Assembly: GCF_000069185.1 (NCBI RefSeq)
Contig: NC_010397.1
Coordinates: forward strand, 3,348,001-3,412,000
Direction: 5' to 3'
Source: Mycobacteroides abscessus ATCC 19977
Lineage (GTDB): Bacteria > Actinomycetota > Actinomycetes > Mycobacteriales > Mycobacteriaceae
Length of the DNA: 64,000 nucleotides
The translations under genes were made by a program, and so were the position numbers. Under the pieces are notes generated by a model. It did no database searches. It was not told where the DNA came from and saw only the letters and a list, made by a program, of their open reading frames with translations. This document shows positions 1-6,654 of the stretch, piece after piece. The first letter of the stretch is position 1. Each line of letters starts with the position of its first letter.

Positions 1-2
1 TT

Positions 3-263
3 ACGGCATTCACACCGCACGAAGTCGCCCTCGAATACGCGATCGCCGCCAGTTTGGTCCATCACGGGCTGGGCACTATCTTCATGCCCGCCAGCGAAGC
101 GGCCCAATTCCCACACCTGCGCGCGCTAGCCGTACGCCCAGCCATCATATGGAAGATCTACCTGGCCTCCGCCGAACAATCCCAGCTCGGACCAGCCAGC
201 GCCCAACTTGCAGAACACCTCGTCGCATCGGCCCACGCTCAAACGAACTCACCCAAGACATAG
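3..263 (+). CDS. LysR-family regulator, C-terminal fragment
   Basis: The gene enters from the left edge and is open in this frame from base 3 to a TAG ending at 263 (about 86 residues visible). The visible part reads like the end of a LysR substrate-binding domain: a helix (EYAIAASLVHHGLG) leading into a strand with IFMP, then a final helix before a polar tail. This matches the usual end of LTTR effector domains, where a variable helix is followed by the last beta strand. The DNA-binding N-terminus lies outside the window, so the assignment rests on weak similarity. The strong hairpin at 307-339 follows it. Confidence 0.5.
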   Translation, partial: TAFTPHEVALEYAIAASLVHHGLGTIFMPASEAAQFPHLRALAVRPAIIWKIYLASAEQSQLGPASAQLAEHLVASAHAQTNSPKT

Positions 264-306
264 GCGCTCCACTCAAGGCGAGCGAAAGCGGATGGCGACG
301 AATGCC

Positions 307-339
307 GCGCCGCCTCTGCCGTACGCGCAGAGGCGGCGC
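307..339. terminator. Perfect 13-bp inverted repeat between convergent genes
   Basis: Arms GCGCCGCCTCTGC (307-319) and GCAGAGGCGGCGC (327-339) are exact reverse complements around a 7-base loop. The hairpin lies between the end of the LysR gene and the 3' end of the convergent DUF417 gene, where a bidirectional terminator would be expected. No T-run follows on either strand, which is common for mycobacterial hairpins, so its termination activity is inferred. Confidence 0.5.
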
Positions 340-463
340 AGTCGATGAGACCCTGCTATTCAGAAAGACAGTCACGGTATACGCGACGAGGATCTGTAAT
401 GGCCCCACCTGACGCATACTGCATCCTGTTATTCATCACCCGTCCCGGGAATGGCCTGAATGG

Positions 464-982
464 CTAGGTTCGCGCCTGCGTCGATGCCGCATGGTGAGTG
501 ATTGCCTCCATGGCGTCGGCGAGGGTGAGGATCGAAACTCCCAGCAGCACGATGTCCTTGATGAGAAACTGCCCGGTCATGGACAGGAAAGGAAAGCCGC
601 CGGCCGACGCTTCACCGACGCCTGGTGTCGTGATCAGAAACGACAACGTGCTGACGAAAAGCACTATCGCCAAAGCACTTCCGGCTAGCGACACCCGTGG
701 ATACCAGGGCTTCACCACCAGTAATACGGCAGTGACTATCTCTACGACACCGAGGATCGATGAAAAGGTCTGGACACTGAACACGCCGTAAAGCCAACCC
801 ATGAAGGGACTGTTGGCCACCAAGGGCTGAATGTTGAGGGCCTCGTAGGAGCAGAATTTGAATATTCCGATCCAACCGATGACGATGGCCAGCCCGTAGC
901 GAGCCACGATATGCGCCAGAGCGCGAACGACGGGGGCATTGTTTTGGCATACGACGCTCAGCGCGTCGGTTCTGGTGGACAT
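464..982 (-). CDS. DUF417/YkgB (RclC-like) inner-membrane protein
   Basis: A 172-residue integral membrane protein with about four hydrophobic helices. It carries the family signature: WIGIFKF and SYEA near residue 40, then SPFMGWLYGVF, then PWYPRVSLAGS and TLSFLITTPG. The family includes E. coli RclC (YkgB), of the reactive chlorine resistance operon; its biochemical role is unknown. It is the last gene of a minus-strand operon after the AhpD-like and nitroreductase genes, which fits a role in redox or electrophile stress. The start at 982 has an AAAGG ribosome site. A decayed relative lies at 37109-37405. Confidence 0.85.
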   Translation of the reverse strand: MSTRTDALSVVCQNNAPVVRALAHIVARYGLAIVIGWIGIFKFCSYEALNIQPLVANSPFMGWLYGVFSVQTFSSILGVVEIVTAVLLVVKPWYPRVSLAGSALAIVLFVSTLSFLITTPGVGEASAGGFPFLSMTGQFLIKDIVLLGVSILTLADAMEAITHHAASTQART

Positions 983-1036
983 TTTCGATACCTTTCGTAT
1001 GAGAACGTTCAGATGAATTGGGTTGCGTGATGCGGT

Positions 1037-1684
1037 TCAGGCGAAGGTGAAGAGCCTGTCGTGGTCCAACCGTGAAATCGGGTTGTTGTATGTGTTCGCG
1101 GCGTCCGGGTATCCGAGTGCCAGCAGTACCGTTGTGGTGTATCCGGTTTCTCGGATTTTGAATGCCTCATCGACAGTGGCCGGGTCGAAACCTTCCAGCG
1201 GCGTGGCATCGAAACCCAGCTCGGCGGCGGCCATCATGGTCATGCCCAACGCCAGATAGGTCTGCTTCTCCATCCAGTGGGTTAGGTCCTTGTAGCCATA
1301 GGTCCTCAGGTTCAGGAAGTCGCGGGTCATTGATTCCCACCGCGACTGCTTCGCGGGGTCCGGGAACCTGCCATCGGCTTTCTCTTTGCCGAACACCTCT
1401 TCGAGGTGGCTATCGGGCACGTCGGCCCTGGTGGTGAAGACCAGGACATGCGAGGCGTCCCGGATCTTGCCGCCGTTGTCGAGGAACCGTTCGCCCAGAT
1501 TGCCTGCGAGCCGCTCCTTGCCTTCGGGCGTGCCGAGCACGTAGTAACGACTAGCCTGCACGTTCACCGATGACGGAACCGTCCTCAGGAACCGCAACAA
1601 TTGCTGCAGGGACTCGGCCGGAATGGTCTTGCTGGAGTCGAAATATCTCGTGAGGTGCTTACTCATGAGGTTGTCGAGGTTCAT
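1037..1684 (-). CDS. NfsB-like NAD(P)H nitroreductase family protein
   Basis: A 215-residue protein of the FMN-dependent nitroreductase fold. Features seen are an early basic RYFDSSKTIP segment, SSVNVQASRYYVL (the usual FMN-contacting S-S-N-Q-W region in altered form), a central MEKQTYLALGMTMMAAAELG helix and a VLLALGYP strand near the end. The arrangement matches NfsB/YfkO-type enzymes, which reduce quinones, nitro compounds or other electrophiles with NAD(P)H. It starts 33 bases after the AhpD-like gene, behind a GGAAAG ribosome site, and is followed by DUF417. The substrate cannot be told from sequence. Confidence 0.88.
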   Translation of the reverse strand: MNLDNLMSKHLTRYFDSSKTIPAESLQQLLRFLRTVPSSVNVQASRYYVLGTPEGKERLAGNLGERFLDNGGKIRDASHVLVFTTRADVPDSHLEEVFGKEKADGRFPDPAKQSRWESMTRDFLNLRTYGYKDLTHWMEKQTYLALGMTMMAAAELGFDATPLEGFDPATVDEAFKIRETGYTTTVLLALGYPDAANTYNNPISRLDHDRLFTFA

Positions 1685-1717
1685 GTCAATTTACTTTCCT
1701 TGCAAGGTGTTTGAGCG

Positions 1718-2257
1718 TCACGCGGCGGTGCCGGCCGCCGGGATGTCGATGACGGTTTGGTTGACATTGTTGATGTAGTTGGTCAGCAGGGTCTGAACGG
1801 CGACGGTGACAATCGCCAAGATCTGCGAGTCCGCGTAGCCGGCGCCCCGCACGGCGGCCAGATCGGAATCGCCGACCTTCCCACGGGTTTCGACCACCCG
1901 CTGAGCGAAGCGCGCGACGGCGGCCCGCTTGGGGTCGATCGAGCTTCCCGATCGCGCCAGGTCGATGTCGTCGCTCGACATGCCACCGAGTTCGGCCGAT
2001 ACGTACGAGTGCACCGCCAGGCAGTAGTCGCAGCCGTTGGCTTCGGATACCGCGAGCGCGATGGTGTGGCGGGTCTTGGCATCCAGCACTCGCCCCAGGC
2101 TGCCCTGCAAGGACATGACGACATCCAGGACTGCCGGATTCGACGCGAGCATCGCGAACATGTTCGGTACGAAGCCGAACTGCCTACCGACAGTGCCCAG
2201 GGCGCTCTCCGCCTCTGCGGTGATGTCTTCCGAGGCAGGGGTGGTCAGACGTGACAT
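1718..2257 (-). CDS. AhpD-like / carboxymuconolactone decarboxylase-family protein
   Basis: A 179-residue protein with the AhpD-type redox motif C76-D-Y-C79-x-x-H82, the hallmark of peroxidase-related alkylhydroperoxidase-fold proteins. These proteins reduce peroxides or pass electrons through the CXXC pair; some members have other roles. It is the first gene of a three-gene minus-strand operon (AhpD-like, nitroreductase, DUF417). A GGAGG-like site precedes the ATG at 2257. It is divergent from a TetR gene, with two matching operator palindromes between them, so repression relieved by an electrophile or oxidant is the likely control. Confidence 0.88.
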   Translation of the reverse strand: MSRLTTPASEDITAEAESALGTVGRQFGFVPNMFAMLASNPAVLDVVMSLQGSLGRVLDAKTRHTIALAVSEANGCDYCLAVHSYVSAELGGMSSDDIDLARSGSSIDPKRAAVARFAQRVVETRGKVGDSDLAAVRGAGYADSQILAIVTVAVQTLLTNYINNVNQTVIDIPAAGTAA

Positions 2258-2295
2258 GGCGGATCAACCTCCAGTAGGTGTGTGCATGGATTTTC

Positions 2296-2311
2296 TGGGC
2301 TGTTTAGCCCA
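2296..2311. promoter_or_regulatory. TetR operator, copy 1 (TGGGCT-N4-AGCCCA)
   Basis: A perfect 6-bp-arm inverted repeat with a 4-base spacer (GTTT). It lies 38 bases upstream of the AhpD-like start. The same arms and spacer length recur at 2337-2352. This is what a TetR dimer site shared by a divergent promoter region looks like. Binding by the adjacent TetR protein is inferred from position. Confidence 0.65.
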
Positions 2312-2333
2312 CTCCTGAAGTGAACACCTATAG

Positions 2334-2355
2334 AATTGGGCTGTCAAGCCCAATT
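2334..2355. promoter_or_regulatory. TetR operator, copy 2 (AATTGGGCT-N4-AGCCCAATT)
   Basis: A perfect 9-bp-arm inverted repeat with spacer GTCA, ending 8 bases before the TetR start codon. Its core TGGGCT-N4-AGCCCA is identical to the site at 2296-2311, and the two cores are 41 bp apart. Its closeness to the TetR start suggests autorepression. Confidence 0.7.
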
Positions 2356-2363
2356 TTGGTATC

Positions 2364-2996
2364 GTGGTAACCATGAACGGCAAAACGGCAGTCCAGCGGC
2401 ACCGCAAGCTGACCGAAAAGGGCCAGGCGACACGAGCTCGAATCCTCGAACAAGCCGCGGAACTCATCCACACCAAGGGCGTCGCCGCGACGAACAACGA
2501 GCAACTCCGCCGTGTCACAGGCATCAGTGGATCGCAGCTCAACCACTACTTCCCCACCAAAGAGAGCCTCGTCATGGCGGTAATCGAATGGCAGACCGAA
2601 CAGGTCATGCGCTTTTATGGCAGTGAGCAATTCGCCGGCTTCGACACCATCGAGGCGCTTCGATCCTGGGTGGACTACTACGTCACCCACGAGAGCGCCT
2701 ACCGAGACGGCTGCACCCTCGGATCGCTGGCGAGCCAGATAATCAAGTCGGATTTACAGGTTCACGACGAGCTGGCTCGAGCATTCGACCAGTGGCGGAA
2801 CATCTTCCGAGACGGACTCCGGCGGATGCAGAGCCTCGGCAGACTCAGCGCCACCGCAGACCCAACGCAACTGGCCGACCTCCTGCTATCCGCCTTCCAG
2901 GGCGGCATGCTCCTTACTCAGGTGCAGCGGGACGTCACCCCACTCAAGAATGCCCTACACGCGGCCATCGACCACGTACAAACCTTCGCGGAGTAG
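2364..2996 (+). CDS. TetR/AcrR-family transcriptional regulator
   Basis: A 210-residue protein. Residues about 12-60 form the TetR helix-turn-helix: ATRARILEQAAELIHTKG, then NNEQLRRVTGISGSQLNHYFPTKESL, with the typical HYFxTKE end of the recognition helix. The C-terminal ligand domain is of the YxaF/LmrA-like type (DGCTLGSLASQ). The gene is divergent from the AhpD-nitroreductase-DUF417 operon and is separated from it by two identical-core operator palindromes, so it very probably represses that operon and itself. The ligand is unknown; the target genes suggest an electrophile or oxidant. Confidence 0.9.
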   Translation: MVTMNGKTAVQRHRKLTEKGQATRARILEQAAELIHTKGVAATNNEQLRRVTGISGSQLNHYFPTKESLVMAVIEWQTEQVMRFYGSEQFAGFDTIEALRSWVDYYVTHESAYRDGCTLGSLASQIIKSDLQVHDELARAFDQWRNIFRDGLRRMQSLGRLSATADPTQLADLLLSAFQGGMLLTQVQRDVTPLKNALHAAIDHVQTFAE

Positions 2997-3162
2997 ACAC
3001 ACAAGATCAATAAGCGGATGACGTTCGCAGCGCCGCCCGGAAAGGCCGAGCCTGTGTTCGTACGCCATAAGGCCATATTCATGACTTTTTAGGTGTCGAT
3101 GTGCCCGTCGGGCCGCCTCAGTCATTCGGTGATGTGGTGTGGGGCGGCGAAACAGGCAGAGG

Positions 3163-3759
3163 TCATCGCAGCGATTCAATCCTCATCGCCAATAACGCCG
3201 TCCATTCCACGACATAGTCCTCGTCGGCGATATCGCGGGCGGCCCCGCGAAACACCGCGCTGGTCGCACGCTTGCCCAGCAGGGCGTTGACACCAAGCAC
3301 ACCAATGGATTCCGCGTCCTGCTTGCTGATATCAGGCGCCCAGCCCTGCACCCAATCACTCAGTTCTCCGTACAGGCCGTCGAATAGCGCCGCATACGCA
3401 TGGTCGAGACGCGCCGGGCGACCAGATGGGACGCTGGATGCGATCTGCAACAGTTGCGACTCCTCATCGAGAACCGCCAGCACGTAACGACCCATCATGG
3501 TCAGCTCATTGCGTAGGTCGCCGAGTCCACCGAAGAGCGCACGGATATCACGCATCGCCCGGCGACGGTCCAGCTGCCGATCGATGCCTGCCTCCAGCAA
3601 CGCTTCCTTGGACTTGAAGTGGTGGTACAACCCGCCAGAGCCCGGCGTGAGGCCGGCCGCCTTCTCGATCTGCGCAACGCTGGTGGCCTTGTACCCCTGC
3701 TCGCCGAAAAGCCTCATGGCCTCGGTGACCAGGCGTTCTTTCGTGGAAATCTCACCCAT
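3163..3759 (-). CDS. TetR-family transcriptional regulator
   Basis: A 198-residue protein. The N-terminal HTH reads STKERLVTEAMRLFGEQGYKATSVAQIEKAAGLTPGSGGLYHHFKSKEAL, a classic TetR domain; the C-terminal region is divergent. The ATG at 3759 is chosen because GGAGG (3765-3769 on the complement) sits 5 bases upstream; an in-frame GTG at 3780 would fall inside the operator. It is divergent from the ABC1 kinase-P450 operon at 3839, with an inverted repeat between, so it probably controls that operon. Confidence 0.9.
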   Translation of the reverse strand: MGEISTKERLVTEAMRLFGEQGYKATSVAQIEKAAGLTPGSGGLYHHFKSKEALLEAGIDRQLDRRRAMRDIRALFGGLGDLRNELTMMGRYVLAVLDEESQLLQIASSVPSGRPARLDHAYAALFDGLYGELSDWVQGWAPDISKQDAESIGVLGVNALLGKRATSAVFRGAARDIADEDYVVEWTALLAMRIESLR

Positions 3760-3770
3760 TGACGCCTCCA

Positions 3771-3803
3771 AAGTAATCACTTAGTCTCACTCAGTGAGTA
3801 CTT
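3771..3803. promoter_or_regulatory. Inverted repeat in the TetR / ABC1-kinase divergent promoter
   Basis: Arms AAGTAATCACT (3771-3781) and AGTGAGTACTT (3793-3803) match at 10 of 11 positions around an 11-base spacer. A smaller nested repeat, CTCACT-C-AGTGAG, lies at 3786-3798. The site fills the 79-bp gap between two divergent genes and is the probable operator of the adjacent TetR protein. Confidence 0.6.
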
Positions 3804-3838
3804 TAACACCCGGGACGGGTCATCGGTAGGAGGACGCC

Positions 3839-5254
3839 ATGGCGGAGGAGCCAGTACCCAGGGGACGGATCCGGCGCACCATGCCACTGGCAGGCTTCAC
3901 CGCCCGCGCAGCGGGCGGACGACTCGTCGCGGGCCTACGCGAAAAGGCCGGAGACACCGGAGCCGTCGACCGCTTCCATCACCGCACAGCCGAGCGCTAC
4001 ACCGAACTCCTCGGGCACTCCAAAGGCGTTCTGATGAAGGCAGGACAGATCTTTTCGAGCATCGATATGAACGGTGCCGACGGCGGAATCTCGCCGTACG
4101 AGCAGGCATTGACTCGACTTCAAACCCAATCGCCGCCCATGGCCCCCGCATTGGCGCGTAGTGTCCTCGAATCTGAGCTCCGCGTACCTACAAGCCAGGC
4201 GTACGCCAGTTTCACCGACGATCCGATCTCTGCGGCCTCGATCGGCCAGGTTCACCGTGCGACGCTTCACGATGGCCGTGATGTCGTCGTGAAGATTCAA
4301 TACCCCGGTGTGGCACAGGCGATTCAAGATGACCTCGCCAACACCGAGCTGGTCACCACATTCTTGCGAGTCACCTTTGCGCTGTTGGACCGCAGATACG
4401 CGATCGATCTTCCTGCGACGGCACGAGATATCTCGGCTCAAATCAAGGAGGAACTGGACTATAAGCAGGAGGCGGAGAATATCTCCGCGTTCCACCGGCT
4501 GTTCGCCGGGCACCCGTTCATCCGGGTACCCCAGGCAGTACCGGAGCTGTCCACGCGCCGAGTCCTCACGATGACCTATGTCGACGGGATCGACTGGACC
4601 GAAGCGCAACAAGCCGACCAAGAGCTGAAAAATACTTGGGCGGAGGCACTGTGGAGATTCAGCCTTGCACCGCTGCAACATGCTTGCGCCTTCTACACAG
4701 ATCTGCATCCCGGCAACTACCGGTTCGGACTGGACGGTAGCCTCGGAATTGTCGATTTCGGATCCGTCAAGAACCTTCGGGAGAGCCATCGTCTCGCCTG
4801 GATTCGGATGGTCGCCGCAAGCATCCAACAGCGACCTGCCGATCTCCACTCCACGATGAAAGAAGCGGGCTTCCTTGCCGCCCACTCCAGCATGTCCGCC
4901 GACGAAGCTCTCCGCTGGATGAATGAGATCAACGCTGACGCAACGCTGCCACAGCCGGTCACCTACACACCGCAATTGATAGACCGCAACCTCACCGCGC
5001 TGGACAGCTCGCTATCGCGTCGCATCTCCCTACCCCCCGAGCTCATCTACCTGGTGCGTTTCCCACTCGGCGTCCGGTCTGCAATGTCAAAACTCGGGGC
5101 CACCGTGAGCTCCCGATCCGCTGCTGCCGACATGATCGGAATCGCGGAACCAGATACCGCCCTTGGCATTCGACATGTTGCCTGGGTGAAGGAACGCGGC
5201 CTACCGTTCGGTCTGGACCCACGCGAGCAGTCAGAGGTTGGTGCCCGGTTATGA
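3839..5254 (+). CDS. ABC1/AarF (UbiB-ADCK) atypical kinase, copy 1
   Basis: A 471-residue protein of the UbiB/ADCK atypical kinase family, whose members support isoprenoid lipid and quinone metabolism; direct substrates are mostly unknown. Motifs in order are the KxGQ motif (KAGQIFS, residues about 67-73), the AAS-GQ loop (AASIGQVHRATLHDG), the VVVKIQYPGV lysine strand, EELDYKQEA, a catalytic loop TDLHPGN and the metal motif VDFG. The catalytic loop is usually ADPHPGN, so T and L are unusual while D, H and N remain. A GGAGG site precedes the ATG. The ATGA overlap with the next paralogue and the following P450 indicate one operon. Confidence 0.88.
   Translation: MAEEPVPRGRIRRTMPLAGFTARAAGGRLVAGLREKAGDTGAVDRFHHRTAERYTELLGHSKGVLMKAGQIFSSIDMNGADGGISPYEQALTRLQTQSPPMAPALARSVLESELRVPTSQAYASFTDDPISAASIGQVHRATLHDGRDVVVKIQYPGVAQAIQDDLANTELVTTFLRVTFALLDRRYAIDLPATARDISAQIKEELDYKQEAENISAFHRLFAGHPFIRVPQAVPELSTRRVLTMTYVDGIDWTEAQQADQELKNTWAEALWRFSLAPLQHACAFYTDLHPGNYRFGLDGSLGIVDFGSVKNLRESHRLAWIRMVAASIQQRPADLHSTMKEAGFLAAHSSMSADEALRWMNEINADATLPQPVTYTPQLIDRNLTALDSSLSRRISLPPELIYLVRFPLGVRSAMSKLGATVSSRSAAADMIGIAEPDTALGIRHVAWVKERGLPFGLDPREQSEVGARL
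3861..4056 (+). repeat. Near-identical 5' block of the twin kinase genes, copy 1
   Basis: This stretch is closely matched by 5273-5468, offset by 1412 bases. The first 46 bases are identical, and the encoded 66 residues from PRGRIRR to KAGQIFS differ at only about three positions. Downstream the two genes diverge much more, including at third codon positions. This pattern suggests recent gene conversion or a recent partial duplication. Confidence 0.75.
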
Positions 5255-6654
5255 GTGACCGTCACATTCCCCGGGGACGGATCCGGCGCACCATGCCACT
5301 GGCAGGCTTCACCGCCCGTGCAGCAGGCGGCCGACTCGTCGCGGGCCTACGTGAAAAAGCTGGCGACACCGGAGCCATCAACCGTTTCCACGAGAGAACA
5401 GCCGAGCGCTACACCGAACTCCTCGGGCACTCCAAAGGTGTCCTGATGAAAGCCGGGCAGATCTTCTCGGTCGCCGATATCGCTTCCCATGGATATGCCC
5501 AACTCACGCCATATCAGAACGCATTAACGCGCCTACAGGCCGACGCACCGCCAATGCATCCGCTCTTGGCACGGCAAGCCTTGGAGGAGGACCTGGGGCG
5601 GCCCGTGGAGGATCTGTTCTCCGCCTTCTGCGACGATCCCATCGCTGCGGCATCGATCGGCCAGGTGCACCGGGCGACCCTGCACGACGGTCGGCAGGTC
5701 GCGGTCAAGATTCAGTATCCGGGTGTGGCCCAAGCCATTAGGCATGACCTGTCGAACGCCGAACTCATGGCCACCTTCCTGCGCTTCGCGACCGGCATCG
5801 CCGGGCCCAAGCCACAACTGGATCATCGCCAGATGGCCGACGAGGTTGCCGCGCGTATATCCGAGGAACTGGACTACCGGCACGAGGCTGCCAATATCCA
5901 GGCGTTCGCCGCCTTGTACGACGGCCATCCCTTTATCCGGATACCCGAGGTGATTTCCGGAGCATCCGGAAATCGGGTGCTCACCATGACCTACCTGGAC
6001 GGTCTGGACTGGACGGCTGCACAGCAGGCCGACCAGGATCTCAAGAACGTTTGGGTTGAAGCTATCTGGCGCTTCAGCACTGGGTCGTTTCGGCATGCCA
6101 ACCTGTTTCATGCCGATCCGCACCCGGGCAACTATCGGTTCGGGTTGGACGGGTCAGTCGGTTTTGTCGATTTCGGCTGCATCAAAGTAGTCCCCGAGCC
6201 CCTCCGGTATCGGCTTGTCCGAATGATCCGTGCCGCCGCCGACGAACGTCGGGAAGACCTGCGCCAGTTGATGGTCGACGCTGGCTACTTCGCCGCCGAC
6301 TCGCCGCTTTCGTCCCAGGACGTCTTTGACTGGCTCGGGTCAACCGTGCAAGACATCCGTGCTCCTCAACCCGTCACTTTTACCCGTGAGGTTTCCACCA
6401 GCGCCACCCGGTCGCTGCTGAATTTCCAGACGCTGCATCAAATGTCGATACCCAGTGACTTGGTATTCCTAGCACGGATCAACCTCAATATCAGCGCGCT
6501 GTCGGCCACGCTCAACGCGACGGGGCACACGCGCGCACTGCTCGATGATCTCGACGGGGTCGGCGAACCCGTTTCCCCGTTAGGTAGACAGCATATCGCG
6601 TGGGTGCGTGACCGCGGCCTACCCTTCGGATTGGATCGCCATGACCACTGCTAA
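5251..6654 (+). CDS. ABC1/AarF (UbiB-ADCK) atypical kinase, copy 2
   Basis: A 467-residue paralogue of the preceding gene, overlapping it by ATGA. It has all canonical family motifs: KAGQIFS, AASIGQVHRATLHDGRQVAVKIQYPGV, EELDYRHEA, the standard catalytic loop ADPHPGNYRF and the VDFG metal motif. The first approximately 70 residues almost equal those of copy 1, while the rest is diverged. Because copy 1 has an altered catalytic loop, this copy may be the active partner. The P450 start codon lies inside its end (6641), so expression is coupled. Confidence 0.9.
   Translation: MSDRHIPRGRIRRTMPLAGFTARAAGGRLVAGLREKAGDTGAINRFHERTAERYTELLGHSKGVLMKAGQIFSVADIASHGYAQLTPYQNALTRLQADAPPMHPLLARQALEEDLGRPVEDLFSAFCDDPIAAASIGQVHRATLHDGRQVAVKIQYPGVAQAIRHDLSNAELMATFLRFATGIAGPKPQLDHRQMADEVAARISEELDYRHEAANIQAFAALYDGHPFIRIPEVISGASGNRVLTMTYLDGLDWTAAQQADQDLKNVWVEAIWRFSTGSFRHANLFHADPHPGNYRFGLDGSVGFVDFGCIKVVPEPLRYRLVRMIRAAADERREDLRQLMVDAGYFAADSPLSSQDVFDWLGSTVQDIRAPQPVTFTREVSTSATRSLLNFQTLHQMSIPSDLVFLARINLNISALSATLNATGHTRALLDDLDGVGEPVSPLGRQHIAWVRDRGLPFGLDRHDHC
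5273..5468 (+). repeat. Near-identical 5' block of the twin kinase genes, copy 2
   Basis: Partner of 3861-4056. Sequence similarity collapses soon after the codons for KAGQIFS, which marks the end of the homogenised block. Confidence 0.75.

Noticed and set aside
1003..1010. GAACGTTC palindrome before the DUF417 gene as a LexA site
   Set aside because: Mycobacterial LexA boxes have a spacer between the GAAC and GTTC halves; here there is none, and the place is internal to an operon.
3935..4975. A 346-codon minus-strand frame opposite kinase copy 1
   Set aside because: The plus strand has complete ABC1 kinase motifs; the minus frame has no recognisable domain.
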